Assembly (NCBI RefSeq): GCF_002127325.2
Contig: NC_035436.2
Coordinates: 14,208,066 to 14,272,065, forward strand
Origin: Helianthus annuus
Lineage: Eukaryota; Streptophyta; Magnoliopsida; Asterales; Asteraceae
Length of the DNA stretch: 64,000 bases
Direction of reading: 5' to 3'
Positions 9,796 to 20,099 of the stretch are shown here, piece after piece (position 1 is the stretch's first letter; every line of letters starts with the position of its first letter). The notes under the pieces were generated by a model, which was not told the DNA's origin, ran no database searches, and saw only the letters and a list, made by a program, of their open reading frames with translations. The position numbers and the translations under genes were made by a program.

Positions 9796-11987
9796 ATGGG
9801 TGCCCTTAAGGATTTAGCGAGGTCATTTTCTCGATTGACACAAGAGGAGGTAGACCTGTTTTGTCTTGAACATGGTATTGATAAACAGTTTAATCCAACC
9901 GCCCCTGCTTGCGATGCTTCCATTGACAAACCGATTCCTGGTTTTATTGCTTTGTATTGTCGGCATTTTGAGTGGTCTAATCTTCGTTACCCTTTTTCGT
10001 TTTTTGTTCTAAATGTGCTTGAGTATTATCGAGTGTCTTTTGGGCAAGTGCACCCGAAAGGAATGGCTAGGGTTTTGCACTTTGAAGTGCTGTGTCGTGC
10101 TTTAGGTTATGATCCTTCGTTGTTGCTCTTTCGGAGGTTCTTCCGGTTAGCCAAAAACGGTGATTGGTTTACTTTTGAGAACACAAAGGTTGAAACTTGT
10201 CTCGTTTCCTCCATGGTTACGACCCTTGGATCATGGAAGAATACGTTTTTCTGGGTTTCTGAATCCATCATTCCTTTCAAAATGGTGTGGAGGCATCCGG
10301 ATGCTGTTCTCAACGATCCGGAGCCTTCCGAGTCTGAATTAAATGATGCCTTTCTTTCAGCCATTCGGGGGTGCCCTTCCAGGGTTCGTCCTTTTCCCGA
10401 ACATTTGTTAGTGCTTTTAGGGGTTAGTAATATTTGGGCAAAAGTTGATCGGGATCCGGTGTTGATGAGAAATGGCCTTGGTATGCATTTTCTCCCCTAT
10501 GCCTTTTCGTCTTACTTTGTTTGTGACTTATTTTCTTTAATTGTTTTTTGGCAGTTATGTCTGCTTTGGACTTCATCAAGAGTGACGATACGTCCGATGT
10601 GGTTTTTGAAGATGCTCCGACTGTTCCGGGTGAAAATGTTGTTGTGAGGACCTCTGAGCAGAGGTTTGAGGGCTCGGGTTATGTCAGTGTTGAAAATGTG
10701 AAGGGTTTTACCAAGTCCAATATTCCCAAGCCTTCAACTCGCCGGTTATCTCGTCGTTTACTGAAAGCTACTCCTCAATCCACTTCCACTGAGCCAGTGG
10801 ATTTGAGTGATGACATCGAGGTTTCTGAGGATCAGGCTGAGGCAGAGGTTGAGAAGGAGAAGGAATTAGTTGTTCGTGGTAAGAAGGTTCGAGGGAAGAA
10901 GGGTGTTGCTACCCCTGTTCAAGAATCGTCGAGTAGAGACGTTGAAGGGTTGAACCCTGAGGGCACTTATGTGCCTTCTTGGTTGGTTAAGAATGATGAC
11001 ACTTTTAAGGATGCTGCTGTTTGTGAAGATGCTCTTAGTCATCTTGCTCCTCCTTCCGTTCGTGAAGCTATTGCTGAGATGGATGATGACACTATGTTAT
11101 CTCGCATGGTTTTAACTACTTGCAACCTTGCAGCCATGCTTCCCCAAGGGATTACACGCTTTCGCCAAAGGATGCGGGAGTATGAGGATTTTTCTAAAAA
11201 GAAAGACAAAATGAAATCCTCCATTGCATCGATGAAGAAGGAAGTGGCTGGGTTTGCTGAGAAGGAGGCAGCTTGGAAGAAGGAGATTGAGGATTTGAAG
11301 AAGATGCATGCCATTGAGATGGGTGACTTGAAGAAGAGCTTTGAAGCTAATTTGCTGAAGTTGAAGGCTGATCGAGAGGCCTTATCTGTCCAGCAGAAGG
11401 CTTTTCGTGAAGAAAAGGAGGGGTTGAAGGCTTCCGTTGGTCAGGTGACTGCGGATAATCAGTGGTTGATCGAGCATGGGTTTCAGCAGGTTGTGACTTA
11501 TCTTTTGCACTCTAAGGAATTTAATTCTGCCCTTGGTGATGTTTACACAAAGCTGCTGAACCTGGGGAAGCATCAAGGCCTTACTGCTGGCTATAAACTT
11601 CATGAATCTGGGCAACCTTTGGAGAAGTCACCCATGTATCGCCCCGAGGCTTCTGATGTTTTCAAGGCTTCTGTTGAGCAGATGGAGAGGCTAACTTACC
11701 CTTATATTCATGAGGTATCCTCCTGCTTTGGTAAGCCTTTGTCTGTTTTACAGGGATTGAAGCCTGAAGGGTTGAATGAGAAGGTTTGTGCTGAGGTTTT
11801 GGGCTCTTTGTCGAGGAAGAGGTCCTACTCCGGGGACAGTGATGATACCCTTTCCAGTCTGCCTGAAACCTCGAAAGATGCTGGTTTGGAAACCTCTGCG
11901 GTTGGTGCTGAAGAAGGTGTGAAGGGGAAGAAGACAAAGAAAGCTAAAAAGTCTAAGGGTGAAGGTTCCAAGCCCTCTGATAACTGA
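9796..11987 (+). CDS. Tat additional antisense ORF, putative gypsy-type transposon domain plus coiled coil; spliced
   Basis: Exons 9796-10480 and 10555-11987 join in frame across a 74-bp GT-AG intron (CTTG/GTATGC ... TTGGCAG/TTATG), giving about 705 residues. Residues 1-228 resemble the domain annotated as 'putative gypsy type transposon' (PF04195): PGFIALYCRHFEWSNLRYP, then GYDPSLLLFRRFF, WVSESIIPF and PEHLLVLLG. Next come an acidic Ser/Thr-rich linker with basic clusters (KKVRGKKG), a predicted coiled coil at about 430-540 (Lys/Glu-rich, heptad-like) and a Lys-rich tail, suggesting nuclear location. It is oriented opposite to gag-pol and converges on it tail to tail. Additional ORFs of this kind are known in Tat elements; their role is unknown. 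A pyrimidine-rich leader precedes the ATG. Confidence 0.82.
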
Positions 11988-12855
11988 CATTTATTCGTAG
12001 CTTTCTTAGCAAACATTTTATGTTGTGTAATGTTTTAAACAATGTTTAGGTTTTGGGGACCCTTAAGGTTCCCATGGTTGGTTGGTTGGGCCTATATGGC
12101 TGTTGAACATTAGTTTTATCTGCAAGTCCCTAGGGCTTGCTTTGACTATCTAATGAAGGTCTTTTATGGCCTTTCTGACTATGACATGATGGTTTGGTGT
12201 TTTTGTTTGTTTTACTTGCTTGGTTTGTTTTTTAGGGTTTCAACCCTTCAAGCTTTTTGTATGGTTGCTGCCGGGTTGAAGCCTTTAACCTTTCAAGCTA
12301 AGTATCCGTTAGTTGAACACTGGGCAGCTTCTGATTTGGTTTGTATGTTTGGTTGATGGGCTTGTTTATTTTTATTTTCTTGCCTTGTCTTTGTTTACTT
12401 TGTCTTTATGTTTTTTACACTTTAAAGGGTTCAGTGCTGCAGTCACTTTGCCTTAGTGTTTATCATCAAGACGTAGTATCTATCCTTTTCTTTTATTTTG
12501 TTGCGATTTGTTTGATTTCGTAAGTCTATTTATTGGGTACATTTTTTAGACTTAAGGAACGATTGGTGTAGGCTGTTCAAACCTGTCTATGAGACACTAT
12601 TGTTTTTCTTTGATAAGTCTCATGGAGTTGTATTGATTTAGGAACTCACCCCTTATATAGGTCCATTCAACCCTTGAACCTATTGAGCGATATGGCCTGG
12701 GAGCTCATCCCCTTACATGGCCCTTGCCATGGAGTTTTTTGCTAGGTTCTCAACCTGATATTAGGATAGAAAGACAAGTTTGATAAAGTAACTTCATTCA
12801 TTCAAGCAACATTTGCTTTTACAAAAGGTTTTTGTTTTGCTACAAACCAAACTTC
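11988..12855. other. Spacer between the convergent Tat ORFs
   Basis: 868 bp, T/G-rich on the plus strand. Short ORFs here show no recognisable domain. It must hold the 3' ends of any antisense-ORF transcript. Confidence 0.5.
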
Positions 12856-15800
12856 CTAAACATAAAACCTTCTAAGGGTTTTTCCGTTCCAGTGCCTTGG
12901 AAGCCTTTTGCCTTCTGAATCTGCCAGCTTATAGGATCCGCCCTTGTGTGCTTCGAGGATGGTGTAAGGACCTTCCCATTTTGGGCCTAGTTTCCCTTGG
13001 TTTTCCTTTTTGCTGGCTTCATTGTTTCTGAGGACTAGGTCCCCTGGCTTGAATCTTTCGTTCTTGACCTTTTTGTTGTAATAGGCCTCCATCCTTTGTT
13101 TGTACTTGGCTTCTTGTATTGCTGCTTGATCCCGGGCTTCTTCTAGGAGTTGCAAGTTCAACATGGTCTCTTGTGTGTTTACATTGGGATCCATGTTGAC
13201 AACTCGTTGGGTTACAACTCCTATTTCAGCTGGGATTACGGCTTCGGATCCGAATACCAAGCTATACGGTGTCTTTTTGTGACTTGTTTTTTCCGTCGTT
13301 CTGATTGCCCATAAGACGCTAGGCAATTCCTCCAGCCAATTACTTTCATATCTCCCCAATCTTGTCTTGATGCCCTCTACAATACTTCTGTTGGTTCTTT
13401 CAACCTGGCCATTTGATTGCGGGTATGCTACTGAGCTGAAGATTTGGTTGATCCTGTACTCCTTGCACCAAAGGCTGAAGGGTTTCTCGGCGAATTGTTT
13501 CCCATTATCGGTGACAATTACCCCCGGTAACCCATAGCGACATATGATATTCTCCCAAACAAAGTCTATGACTTGTTTTCCTGTGATTTTGGCAAGGGGT
13601 TTAACCTCTGGCCATTTGCTGAAGTAGTCGATTGCTACCAATAGGAATTTTACTCCCCCTTTGCTTGGAGGGAATGGACCGACAATGTCCATTCCCCATT
13701 TATGGAATGGCCATGCTGAGGTTATGGGGACCAAGTCGTGTTTGGGACTTTTTGGTATCGGTGAGTGGATTTGGCAGGCATCGCATTTCTTTAGTTGCTC
13801 AGCGGTGTCACGATGCATTGAAGGCCAGAAATATCCCAAATTCATGAGCTTTGCAACCACCGATCTAGCTCCAAAATGAGCTCCACATATTCCTTCATGC
13901 ACTTCTTTGACCAAATATTTGCTTTGTTCAGGGCCCACACACCTTAGTAATGGTGCAAGGTATCCTTTTTTATAGAGGATTTCTCCTTGCAACACATATT
14001 GTCTTGCTTTGATCTTTACCCTTTCAGCTTCCATTTGGTCGTTGGGTAGTTCATTGTTTTGAAGGAACTTCTTTATGGGAGTCATCCAATTCGGACCTTC
14101 CTCGGTGACCACATCTTGTACTTCCAATTCATCAATTGAACGAGCCTTCAACACTTCAACCAACACCTTTTTTGTGAGGTGGGCGAATGTGAGGGACGCT
14201 AATTTGCTTAAGGCATCTGCCTTTTTGTTTTGGGATCTTGGAATTTGTTTGATGTTGCATGCTTGAAAGGTGTTCATTAATTCCTTGGATTTTTCTTTGT
14301 ACCTTCTCATGTTGGGCTCTTTGGCAACGTAGCTGTCATTGACTTGGCTTGATACTAGTAGTGAATCAGTGAACACTTCAAGCTTGTTGACTTTCATTTC
14401 TTTGGCTAGCCGGAGACCAGCAATCAGTGCTTCGTATTCAGCCTCGTTATTGGTGGTCTGAAAGTTGAAACGAAGAGCATATGTGAATTCTAGCCCTTCA
14501 GGGTTGATTAAGATTATACCAGCTCCTGACCCTTCAACGCTTGAAGCCCCGTCTGTGAACAGTTTCCAGGCTTCAGGGTTGGAGGGTTCAGTGGTTGTGG
14601 TGTTTACTTCCTCAGTCTTTTGGCTTGGGATTTCTACTAGAAAGTCAGCCAAAACCTGGGCTTTGATTGCTTTTCGTGGGACATAGGTGATGTTATGTTC
14701 ACCTAGTTCCACTGCCCATTTTGCCAATCTTCCCGAGTTTTCAGGTTTTTCAAGCACGTTCTTAACGGGTTGGTCAGTGACCACTTGTATAGGATGTGCT
14801 TGGAAGTACCTTCTAAGCCTTCTGGCTGTTTGGACCAAGGCTAGGGCTAATTTTTCAAGGGGAGGATATTTGGTTTCAGCCAGTTTTAAGGTTTTGCTGA
14901 AAAAATAGACGGGTACCTGAGCCTTATCCCTTTCAATGGTTAGGACGGCACTGATGGCTTCATCGGCGACTGAGAGGTACACCGATATGAGCTCCCCGGT
15001 TTCCGGTGCTGCGATATCTGGCAGTGAAGCAAGGTGCTGCTTCATTTGATTAAAAGCTTCCTCAGCCTCATCGGTCCATCTGAAATCTTTCTTATCTGAA
15101 CAATTCTTGAGCGTTTTGTAGAATGGTAGAGATCTTTCGGCCAGTTTTGATGTAAAACGTTTCAAGGCTGCAAGCTTCCCATTCAAGCTTTCAACCTCCT
15201 TTTTGGTTCTTGGCGGTTTAGCTTCGAGAACAGCCTTTACTTTGTTGGGGTTGGCCTTGATGCTTTGCTTTCCCACAATATGACCCAAGAATTTTCCTTC
15301 ATCAAACCCAAACGAACATTTTTCAGGGTTAAGCTTCATGTTGATTTTTCTAAGATTCTTGAAGGTTTCTTGGATGTCATCAAGCATCTGGTATTCCGTT
15401 TTGCTTTTGATCACCAGGTCATCGACATATGCTTCCATATTTCTTCCAATTTGGCTTTCGAAGGCTTTATCGACGAGCCGTTGGTAAGTGGCTCCTGCGT
15501 TCTTGAGGCCAAAAGGCATTTTTTGATAACAGAAAATGCCCTTGTCGGTGTGGAAAGCCGTCTTTTCTTCGTCCTCCTTTTTCATGAGGATCTGATGATA
15601 GCCTTTGTATGCATCGAGAAAGCATTTGAACGGGTATCCCGTGAGTGAATCAACCTTGAGATCAATTTCTGGGAGTGGGTAACAATCTTTAGGACAAGCC
15701 TTGTTAAGATCTTTGAAATCTATGCACATTCTCCAAGAGTTATCAGGTTTTCGAACCATAACAGGATTAGCAATCCATGACTGGTACTTAACTTCTCGAA

Positions 15801-18399
15801 GAATGCCAGCTGATACGAGTTTTTCAACCTCTTGGCAAGCTGCTAGGCTTCTTTCGGGTGCCAGGCTTCTTTTCTTCTGCACCACTGGCTTGATATTTGG
15901 TGGTATCCTTAGCTCATGTTCAGCAATGCTTCGAGGGATCCCGGTCATGTCTTCGGGGGACCAAGCGAATACATCGCTGTGGTGTTTTAGCAGCTTTTCA
16001 AGGTATGAAAGAGTTTCTTGAGAAAGGTTGGGGTTGACCCTTATCCGCTGTTCGGGATACTTAGGGTTGATGACTAACCCCTGCATGTCTTTCTCGTCAT
16101 CGGGACTTTCTCCTTCGATCAGGTAGGCTTCCTGAGAGGGTTGGAGGGTTGCAATCCCTCTCTCAGTGGGGAACTTGACAGTGCCATGGCCAATAGATAC
16201 AGCCATGTAAAATGCACACTGTCCGGGCCTCCCTATGATTACATCATAGCTGGAAGGGATATTGATAACCACGAAGGTTAGTGATCGAGTCCTTTCCTTT
16301 AAACCTTCCCTGAAACATACGTTAAGAGTTATTTGCCCCAAAGGTTTCAAGGTTATATCAGCGATACCCTTTATGGAAGTTCCGGAGGGTTGAAGCCTTG
16401 AACGCTCCTCATTGCTTAATCGGTTAAAGAACTTTTCGAACATGATTTCAGTGGCTGCTCCCGTGTCTATGTATGCTTTGCATGTTTGTAAGGTCCCCAC
16501 GAGGGCTTCGACCACAAGAGGGCCAGGTAGTGGGTCCTTCTCCGTTGGGGGGAAGCAGACACACTGAAGCTCCCAAGCTTCCAAGCGTTGTTTCTTGTAA
16601 GGGGCCTTGTCATCAGAGTACACCATGTTTACTTCCTTACCTTTGCTTTCAGCCATCTTGTCTCGAACTCCTTTTACCAAATGGGCAAGTTCTCCCGACT
16701 TGACGGCCTCTTCAATTCTCTTTTTCAGTTGGAAGCAATCATTGGTGTGATGTCCCTTTTCTTCATGGAATTCACAGAACTGAGTGGAGTTCTCGTTTTT
16801 CCGACTTTTGGGAAGAGGCCTGGGAGGTCTGAAGTTTTGCTTGACCTCTTCCGTTGCCAGGATCTCCTGAGGGGTTTTGGTGAGAGGAGTGAAACTCATG
16901 TTTTTATCTCTGCTTGAAGGGTTACGCCCTTCAACCCTTCGAGGGTCTGAACCTTTTGGGCGTCTGTCGTAAGAGTTGAAGTTGCCTCTTTTTCTAGCTG
17001 GACTGCTACTTCGCCAGCCAGAACCCCTTTTCCTTTGTTCCTTGATGTCAACAGCTTCTTCTCCTCGGATGTGAGCCTCGGCTCTTTCCAGGGCTTCTTC
17101 CAAGGTTTTGGGTAGAGATTTGTTGAAATCTCGTGTGAGATACTTAGAGGTTATGGCGTTCATAAAACCGGCAACCCTCATTTTCTCATCAGCCCCCACG
17201 TAGGTTAACCCTTCTTTCTTGTACCGTTCAATGAATGCTCGTAGGCTCTCATCATCTCGTTGTTTTATTTGGAAGATTACAGTCGCGTCCTTAACGTATC
17301 TCCTTTGTTGGGAGAAGTTTGCCAGGAAGCCTCTGCTGAGATCATCAAAGCTTCGAATGCTTTGAGCGGGAAGGTCGTTGAACCAAATTCTAGCGGACCC
17401 AATGAGGGTTTGCATGAACATTAGGCAACATTCAGCATTCGACCATTTTTCTATTCGAGCAGCACCAGTAAAGATTTGAAGATGATCTTCAGGATCTTCG
17501 GTCCCATCATACGTTTTGATGTGGGCAGGCATTTTGATTTTTGACTGGAAGTCATAATCAGCTATCTGTCTTGAAAAGCATGAAAGGTTGCTTGGCTTGT
17601 AAGGTTTAGCCAAGTCCTCTTCAGGTCTCGTGCCTCCGTTGTTATTATTGCCTTGGTTTCCCTGGGTGGCCAGCACTTGATTGATGAAGTGCTGCCAAGG
17701 GAAGTGGGCCATCATCTGAGACATCACATTGGGCACGAAATTGAAACCTTGAAGACTTCCAGGACCAACCGAGCAACTTACCCCAAGAGGGGTGCTGGCA
17801 ACAGCACTTCGTGCCAAAGGGAGAACGGACAGGGCTTGCTCCCATGTGGTATTCAGAGAAGTGGGACAACTAGTCACTGGGGATTGTAGGAGTTGGTCGA
17901 GGGTTAACTCGTGTCCCAGAGGAGTACCACTAGCGGTTGGTTGGGAAGAAAGAACAGGATGAACAGTGGGGTTTGTCATAGTAGACAAATAAGGATGAAA
18001 GTTTGAAGGGTTACTGGGACCGGCCTCACCTCTTGTAACAAAGGGTGGTAGAGGTGGCCCAGGAGACAACGTCGGCTCAGGCTCGTCATAGTCTAGACGA
18101 ATCCTTATACCTTTTTCCCTTTCTCTGTTCACATGTTGGTTAAGGAGTGATCTTAACTCAAGGAAGTTATTAGCGACCCCCTCGGGGGTAAGTTCAACGC
18201 GTGTAGGAGTGTCAGACACACCAACGTTAGGAGACGGAGCTCCAGATCTGGATGGGGTTGGTGTGTTAAAGGTGAGGAACTCGGGTGTACTCCCCGGAGT
18301 TGAAAAAGGCGTTGTTATTGTTGTGTGAGCTTGACCCCTTCCCGGGGTAGAGGTGTTAGGAATCTGGTTCACCTCCCCCGGAGATCCACTTTCTGACAT
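12856..18399 (-). CDS. Tat gag-pol polyprotein, uninterrupted
   Basis: 1847 residues from an ATG at 18397-18399, with no stop or frameshift. The Pro/Ser/Thr-rich N-terminus (1-280) is followed by the gag domain (about 285-450, with IKTYDGTEDPEDHL) and a zinc-knuckle-like CEFHEEKGHHTNDC near 545. Aspartic protease DTGA lies near 645, reverse transcriptase with YVDD near 990, and RT-linked RNase H after it. The archaeal-type RNase H (LFTDGASS near 1283) is diagnostic of Tat. Integrase has its HHCC zinc finger ending CDACQ near 1540, catalytic Asp in WGMDIVG and TDNGKQF (near 1630) and Glu in SNGQVERT. There is no chromodomain. All catalytic motifs I looked for are present, so the element may be able to move. 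Confidence 0.95.
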   Translation of the reverse strand: MSESGSPGEVNQIPNTSTPGRGQAHTTITTPFSTPGSTPEFLTFNTPTPSRSGAPSPNVGVSDTPTRVELTPEGVANNFLELRSLLNQHVNREREKGIRIRLDYDEPEPTLSPGPPLPPFVTRGEAGPSNPSNFHPYLSTMTNPTVHPVLSSQPTASGTPLGHELTLDQLLQSPVTSCPTSLNTTWEQALSVLPLARSAVASTPLGVSCSVGPGSLQGFNFVPNVMSQMMAHFPWQHFINQVLATQGNQGNNNNGGTRPEEDLAKPYKPSNLSCFSRQIADYDFQSKIKMPAHIKTYDGTEDPEDHLQIFTGAARIEKWSNAECCLMFMQTLIGSARIWFNDLPAQSIRSFDDLSRGFLANFSQQRRYVKDATVIFQIKQRDDESLRAFIERYKKEGLTYVGADEKMRVAGFMNAITSKYLTRDFNKSLPKTLEEALERAEAHIRGEEAVDIKEQRKRGSGWRSSSPARKRGNFNSYDRRPKGSDPRRVEGRNPSSRDKNMSFTPLTKTPQEILATEEVKQNFRPPRPLPKSRKNENSTQFCEFHEEKGHHTNDCFQLKKRIEEAVKSGELAHLVKGVRDKMAESKGKEVNMVYSDDKAPYKKQRLEAWELQCVCFPPTEKDPLPGPLVVEALVGTLQTCKAYIDTGAATEIMFEKFFNRLSNEERSRLQPSGTSIKGIADITLKPLGQITLNVCFREGLKERTRSLTFVVINIPSSYDVIIGRPGQCAFYMAVSIGHGTVKFPTERGIATLQPSQEAYLIEGESPDDEKDMQGLVINPKYPEQRIRVNPNLSQETLSYLEKLLKHHSDVFAWSPEDMTGIPRSIAEHELRIPPNIKPVVQKKRSLAPERSLAACQEVEKLVSAGILREVKYQSWIANPVMVRKPDNSWRMCIDFKDLNKACPKDCYPLPEIDLKVDSLTGYPFKCFLDAYKGYHQILMKKEDEEKTAFHTDKGIFCYQKMPFGLKNAGATYQRLVDKAFESQIGRNMEAYVDDLVIKSKTEYQMLDDIQETFKNLRKINMKLNPEKCSFGFDEGKFLGHIVGKQSIKANPNKVKAVLEAKPPRTKKEVESLNGKLAALKRFTSKLAERSLPFYKTLKNCSDKKDFRWTDEAEEAFNQMKQHLASLPDIAAPETGELISVYLSVADEAISAVLTIERDKAQVPVYFFSKTLKLAETKYPPLEKLALALVQTARRLRRYFQAHPIQVVTDQPVKNVLEKPENSGRLAKWAVELGEHNITYVPRKAIKAQVLADFLVEIPSQKTEEVNTTTTEPSNPEAWKLFTDGASSVEGSGAGIILINPEGLEFTYALRFNFQTTNNEAEYEALIAGLRLAKEMKVNKLEVFTDSLLVSSQVNDSYVAKEPNMRRYKEKSKELMNTFQACNIKQIPRSQNKKADALSKLASLTFAHLTKKVLVEVLKARSIDELEVQDVVTEEGPNWMTPIKKFLQNNELPNDQMEAERVKIKARQYVLQGEILYKKGYLAPLLRCVGPEQSKYLVKEVHEGICGAHFGARSVVAKLMNLGYFWPSMHRDTAEQLKKCDACQIHSPIPKSPKHDLVPITSAWPFHKWGMDIVGPFPPSKGGVKFLLVAIDYFSKWPEVKPLAKITGKQVIDFVWENIICRYGLPGVIVTDNGKQFAEKPFSLWCKEYRINQIFSSVAYPQSNGQVERTNRSIVEGIKTRLGRYESNWLEELPSVLWAIRTTEKTSHKKTPYSLVFGSEAVIPAEIGVVTQRVVNMDPNVNTQETMLNLQLLEEARDQAAIQEAKYKQRMEAYYNKKVKNERFKPGDLVLRNNEASKKENQGKLGPKWEGPYTILEAHKGGSYKLADSEGKRLPRHWNGKTLRRFYV

Positions 18400-18462
18400 G
18401 GTGATTTTGAACGAAAGGAGCTACACGTACCAGGTCTCTTTTGAGGAGAAACAGCGGCGTAG

Positions 18463-18480
18463 CCCCACGGTGGGCGCCAA
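18463..18480 (-). other. Primer binding site of the Tat element
   Basis: Minus strand reads TTGGCGCCCACCGTGGGG two bases inside the 5' LTR. This PBS type recurs in plant Gypsy elements and is not the initiator-Met tRNA type used by the other two retroelements in the window. Confidence 0.8.
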
Positions 18481-18482
18481 CT

Positions 18483-19097
18483 TGTTGATGCAACAAACAC
18501 AGGACCAAGGATGGTAGCTTAACTGGTCAGGCAAAAGGGCTGAAGGGTTCAGTTTTGCCTAACGCAGGTCGCGGGGTCCCTCCACGTTTGCAAAACGTGG
18601 AAGGAGGTTCACTAGTATGATTGAGATATTTGCTTTGAAGTTCTTTCTTCGAGACTAGCTCGAATTCAGAAAAGAAAGCAAATGAGATGAATTTGATGGA
18701 GAGTACTTTGGAGGTGACAAAGAACTCTTGAATGACAAGAGATTAAGGAATCTCTGCTTTTCGGAATGACCTGGAAGTGTCTTCGAGCTGTCTTCTTATA
18801 GTGGAAGACACCTCTCGAAATGGTATGGACTATACTAGTGGAACCTGTTTGCTTATGGAGGGTTTCCCCTTTTGGGGTTCAAGGCTTTGGACCCCTGGTT
18901 AATAGGGTGTGCCTGTACAGACCTGCTCTGACTTTGTGAGTTGGTGAGCGTGAGTTGGTGAGATGAGTTGGTGGACATGACTAGTTACTGTTCCTCGATT
19001 CACTCATTATGCAACTTTTCATCCGATGAACCTTTCAACCTTTTAAGCTCTTTGCATATTAGTGATTTTATTTGTCTTTGGGCTACCCCCGTCGTCA
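18483..19097 (-). repeat. 5' LTR of the Tat element
   Basis: 615 bp with TG...CA ends; partner of 8847-9461. Drives gag-pol toward lower coordinates. Confidence 0.93.
18795..18801 (-). promoter_or_regulatory. Candidate TATA box of the Tat 5' LTR
   Basis: Minus strand CTATAAG in the LTR. Placement is plausible for a U3/R boundary downstream; no transcript data. The same motif occurs in the 3' LTR near 9160. Confidence 0.3.
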
Positions 19098-19318
19098 TGG
19101 GACAAAAATATGAAGGATGTAAACCTTATCGAGCTGGCTCACGAGCTCGCGAGCCGAGCTAGGCCAAGCTCGAGCTCAACTCGCTTACAAACCGAGCCGA
19201 GCCGAGCTGGCTCGTTTACAACCGAGCCAATTTCGAGCCGAGCTCTTTTCGAACTTTTTTCGAGCGAGTTTCGAGCGAGCTGCGAGCCACGAGTTTTTTG
19301 AACACCCCTACTTCCAAT

Positions 19319-19797
19319 GCTTATTAAAAAACAAGAAAATATTACGTGTAATCTATGTATTAATATATTATAAAATATCTTAAAATACATACACTAACCA
19401 CTTTTTTCTTATATAACACGAACTTCTTCTTTTATCAAGTTTGTGTTTTTATGTATCTACTCCATTTTTGTATGTTTGTACTTTTTCTTTTATCAACTTT
19501 GTATTTTTATGTATCTACTCCTTTTTTATATGTTTGTTTTATTTATAAAAAAAAAAACATGTTAGGTGTATATGTTTCAAGACGAACGTTTTCTTTTATC
19601 AAGTTTTTAGTTTTATGTATCGACTCCATTTTCGTATGTTTGTTTTATTTAAAAAAATGTTATGTGTATATGTTTCAAGATATTTATAATGATACAGTGG
19701 TTGGGTTAAATTTGCTTATGTATTTTATAGCTATATAAGGTATTTATTTTGTTTCTATACGGAAATTTTATTACATGATAATATTTTGAATAAACAA
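19319..19797. repeat. AT-rich tail of unit 1 with imperfect minisatellite
   Basis: About three imperfect repeats of a 50-60 bp block containing CTTTTATCAA and TATGTATCTACTCC lie at about 19430-19680, matching 28490-28740. Short ORFs here are products of the repeat. At 19738-19741 it preserves the empty TA site of the Stowaway found in unit 2. Confidence 0.6.
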
Positions 19798-20099
19798 GGG
19801 TCCAAAATTGCAGTAGAGAAATACGGTCATCGAATTGACATTCAACTCAAACCCCTATTAATGATACTAAAATCCCAACTTTAAAACCTAAGGGCCTGTT
19901 TGGTTGACATGAATCCATAGGATTTCAACGGAATTGGAATTTCAATTCCATTCCTTTGTGTGTTTGGTTGGACAAATTAGTTGAAAGGAATTGGATTTTA
20001 ATTCTAACAAAATCTCTTATTTAATTGAATTCAGATTCCATCTAAATTTCAAAGGAAGGTTTAAAAAACCATGGGAATGTTTCCAAAGTTACGAAAATA

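Larger units (their letters stand above)
8847..19097 (-). mobile_element. Complete Ty3/Gypsy retrotransposon, Tat lineage, very recent insertion
   Basis: 10,251 bp on the minus strand with two 615-bp LTRs, a 5-bp target duplication TGGGA (8842-8846 and 19098-19102), PBS, PPT and an uninterrupted gag-pol. A spliced additional ORF on the opposite strand lies between pol and the 3' LTR. By eye the LTRs differ at one base (G at about 9375 versus A at 19011), so insertion is very recent. Tat assignment rests on the second, archaeal-type RNase H after the RT-RNase H and on the antisense additional ORF, both described for this lineage. It sits inside a hAT-like element. Confidence 0.93.
8474..19310. 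mobile_element. Non-autonomous hAT-like element, split by the Tat retrotransposon
   Basis: Flanked by the 8-bp duplication CTTCCAAT (8466-8473 and 19311-19318). Ends start TAGGGCTGTAAACGAGCC at the left and TAGGGGTGTTCAAAAAACTC at the right on the other strand. An 8-bp duplication with TAGGG(G/C)TGT ends fits the hAT superfamily. Without the 10.25-kb Tat insertion it is about 581 bp. It is built of degenerate GAGCTCGGCTCG-type repeats and has no transposase. Unit 2 has the precise empty site (ACTAACTTCCAATGCTTATT near 28373). Confidence 0.85.
1983..19797. repeat. Segmental tandem duplication, unit 1
   Basis: The unit starts at CCAAAATTG followed by AGTAGAGAAATA and ends at TTTTGAATAAACAA. 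The same start and end bound 19802-29114, so the two form a head-to-tail duplication separated by about 4 bases. Without its insertions this unit is roughly 7 kb. It contains a BAHD acyltransferase gene (intact here), a simple-sequence foldback element, a dead LRR fragment and an AT-rich minisatellite tail. Copy-specific insertions here: the 317-bp element at 2074, the intron MITE at 4637, and the hAT-like element at 8474 with a Tat retrotransposon inside it. Confidence 0.88.

Noticed and set aside
19451..19738. Phe/Tyr-rich ORF resembling membrane segments
   Set aside because: AT-rich minisatellite translated by chance; the paralogous copy has a different frame structure.
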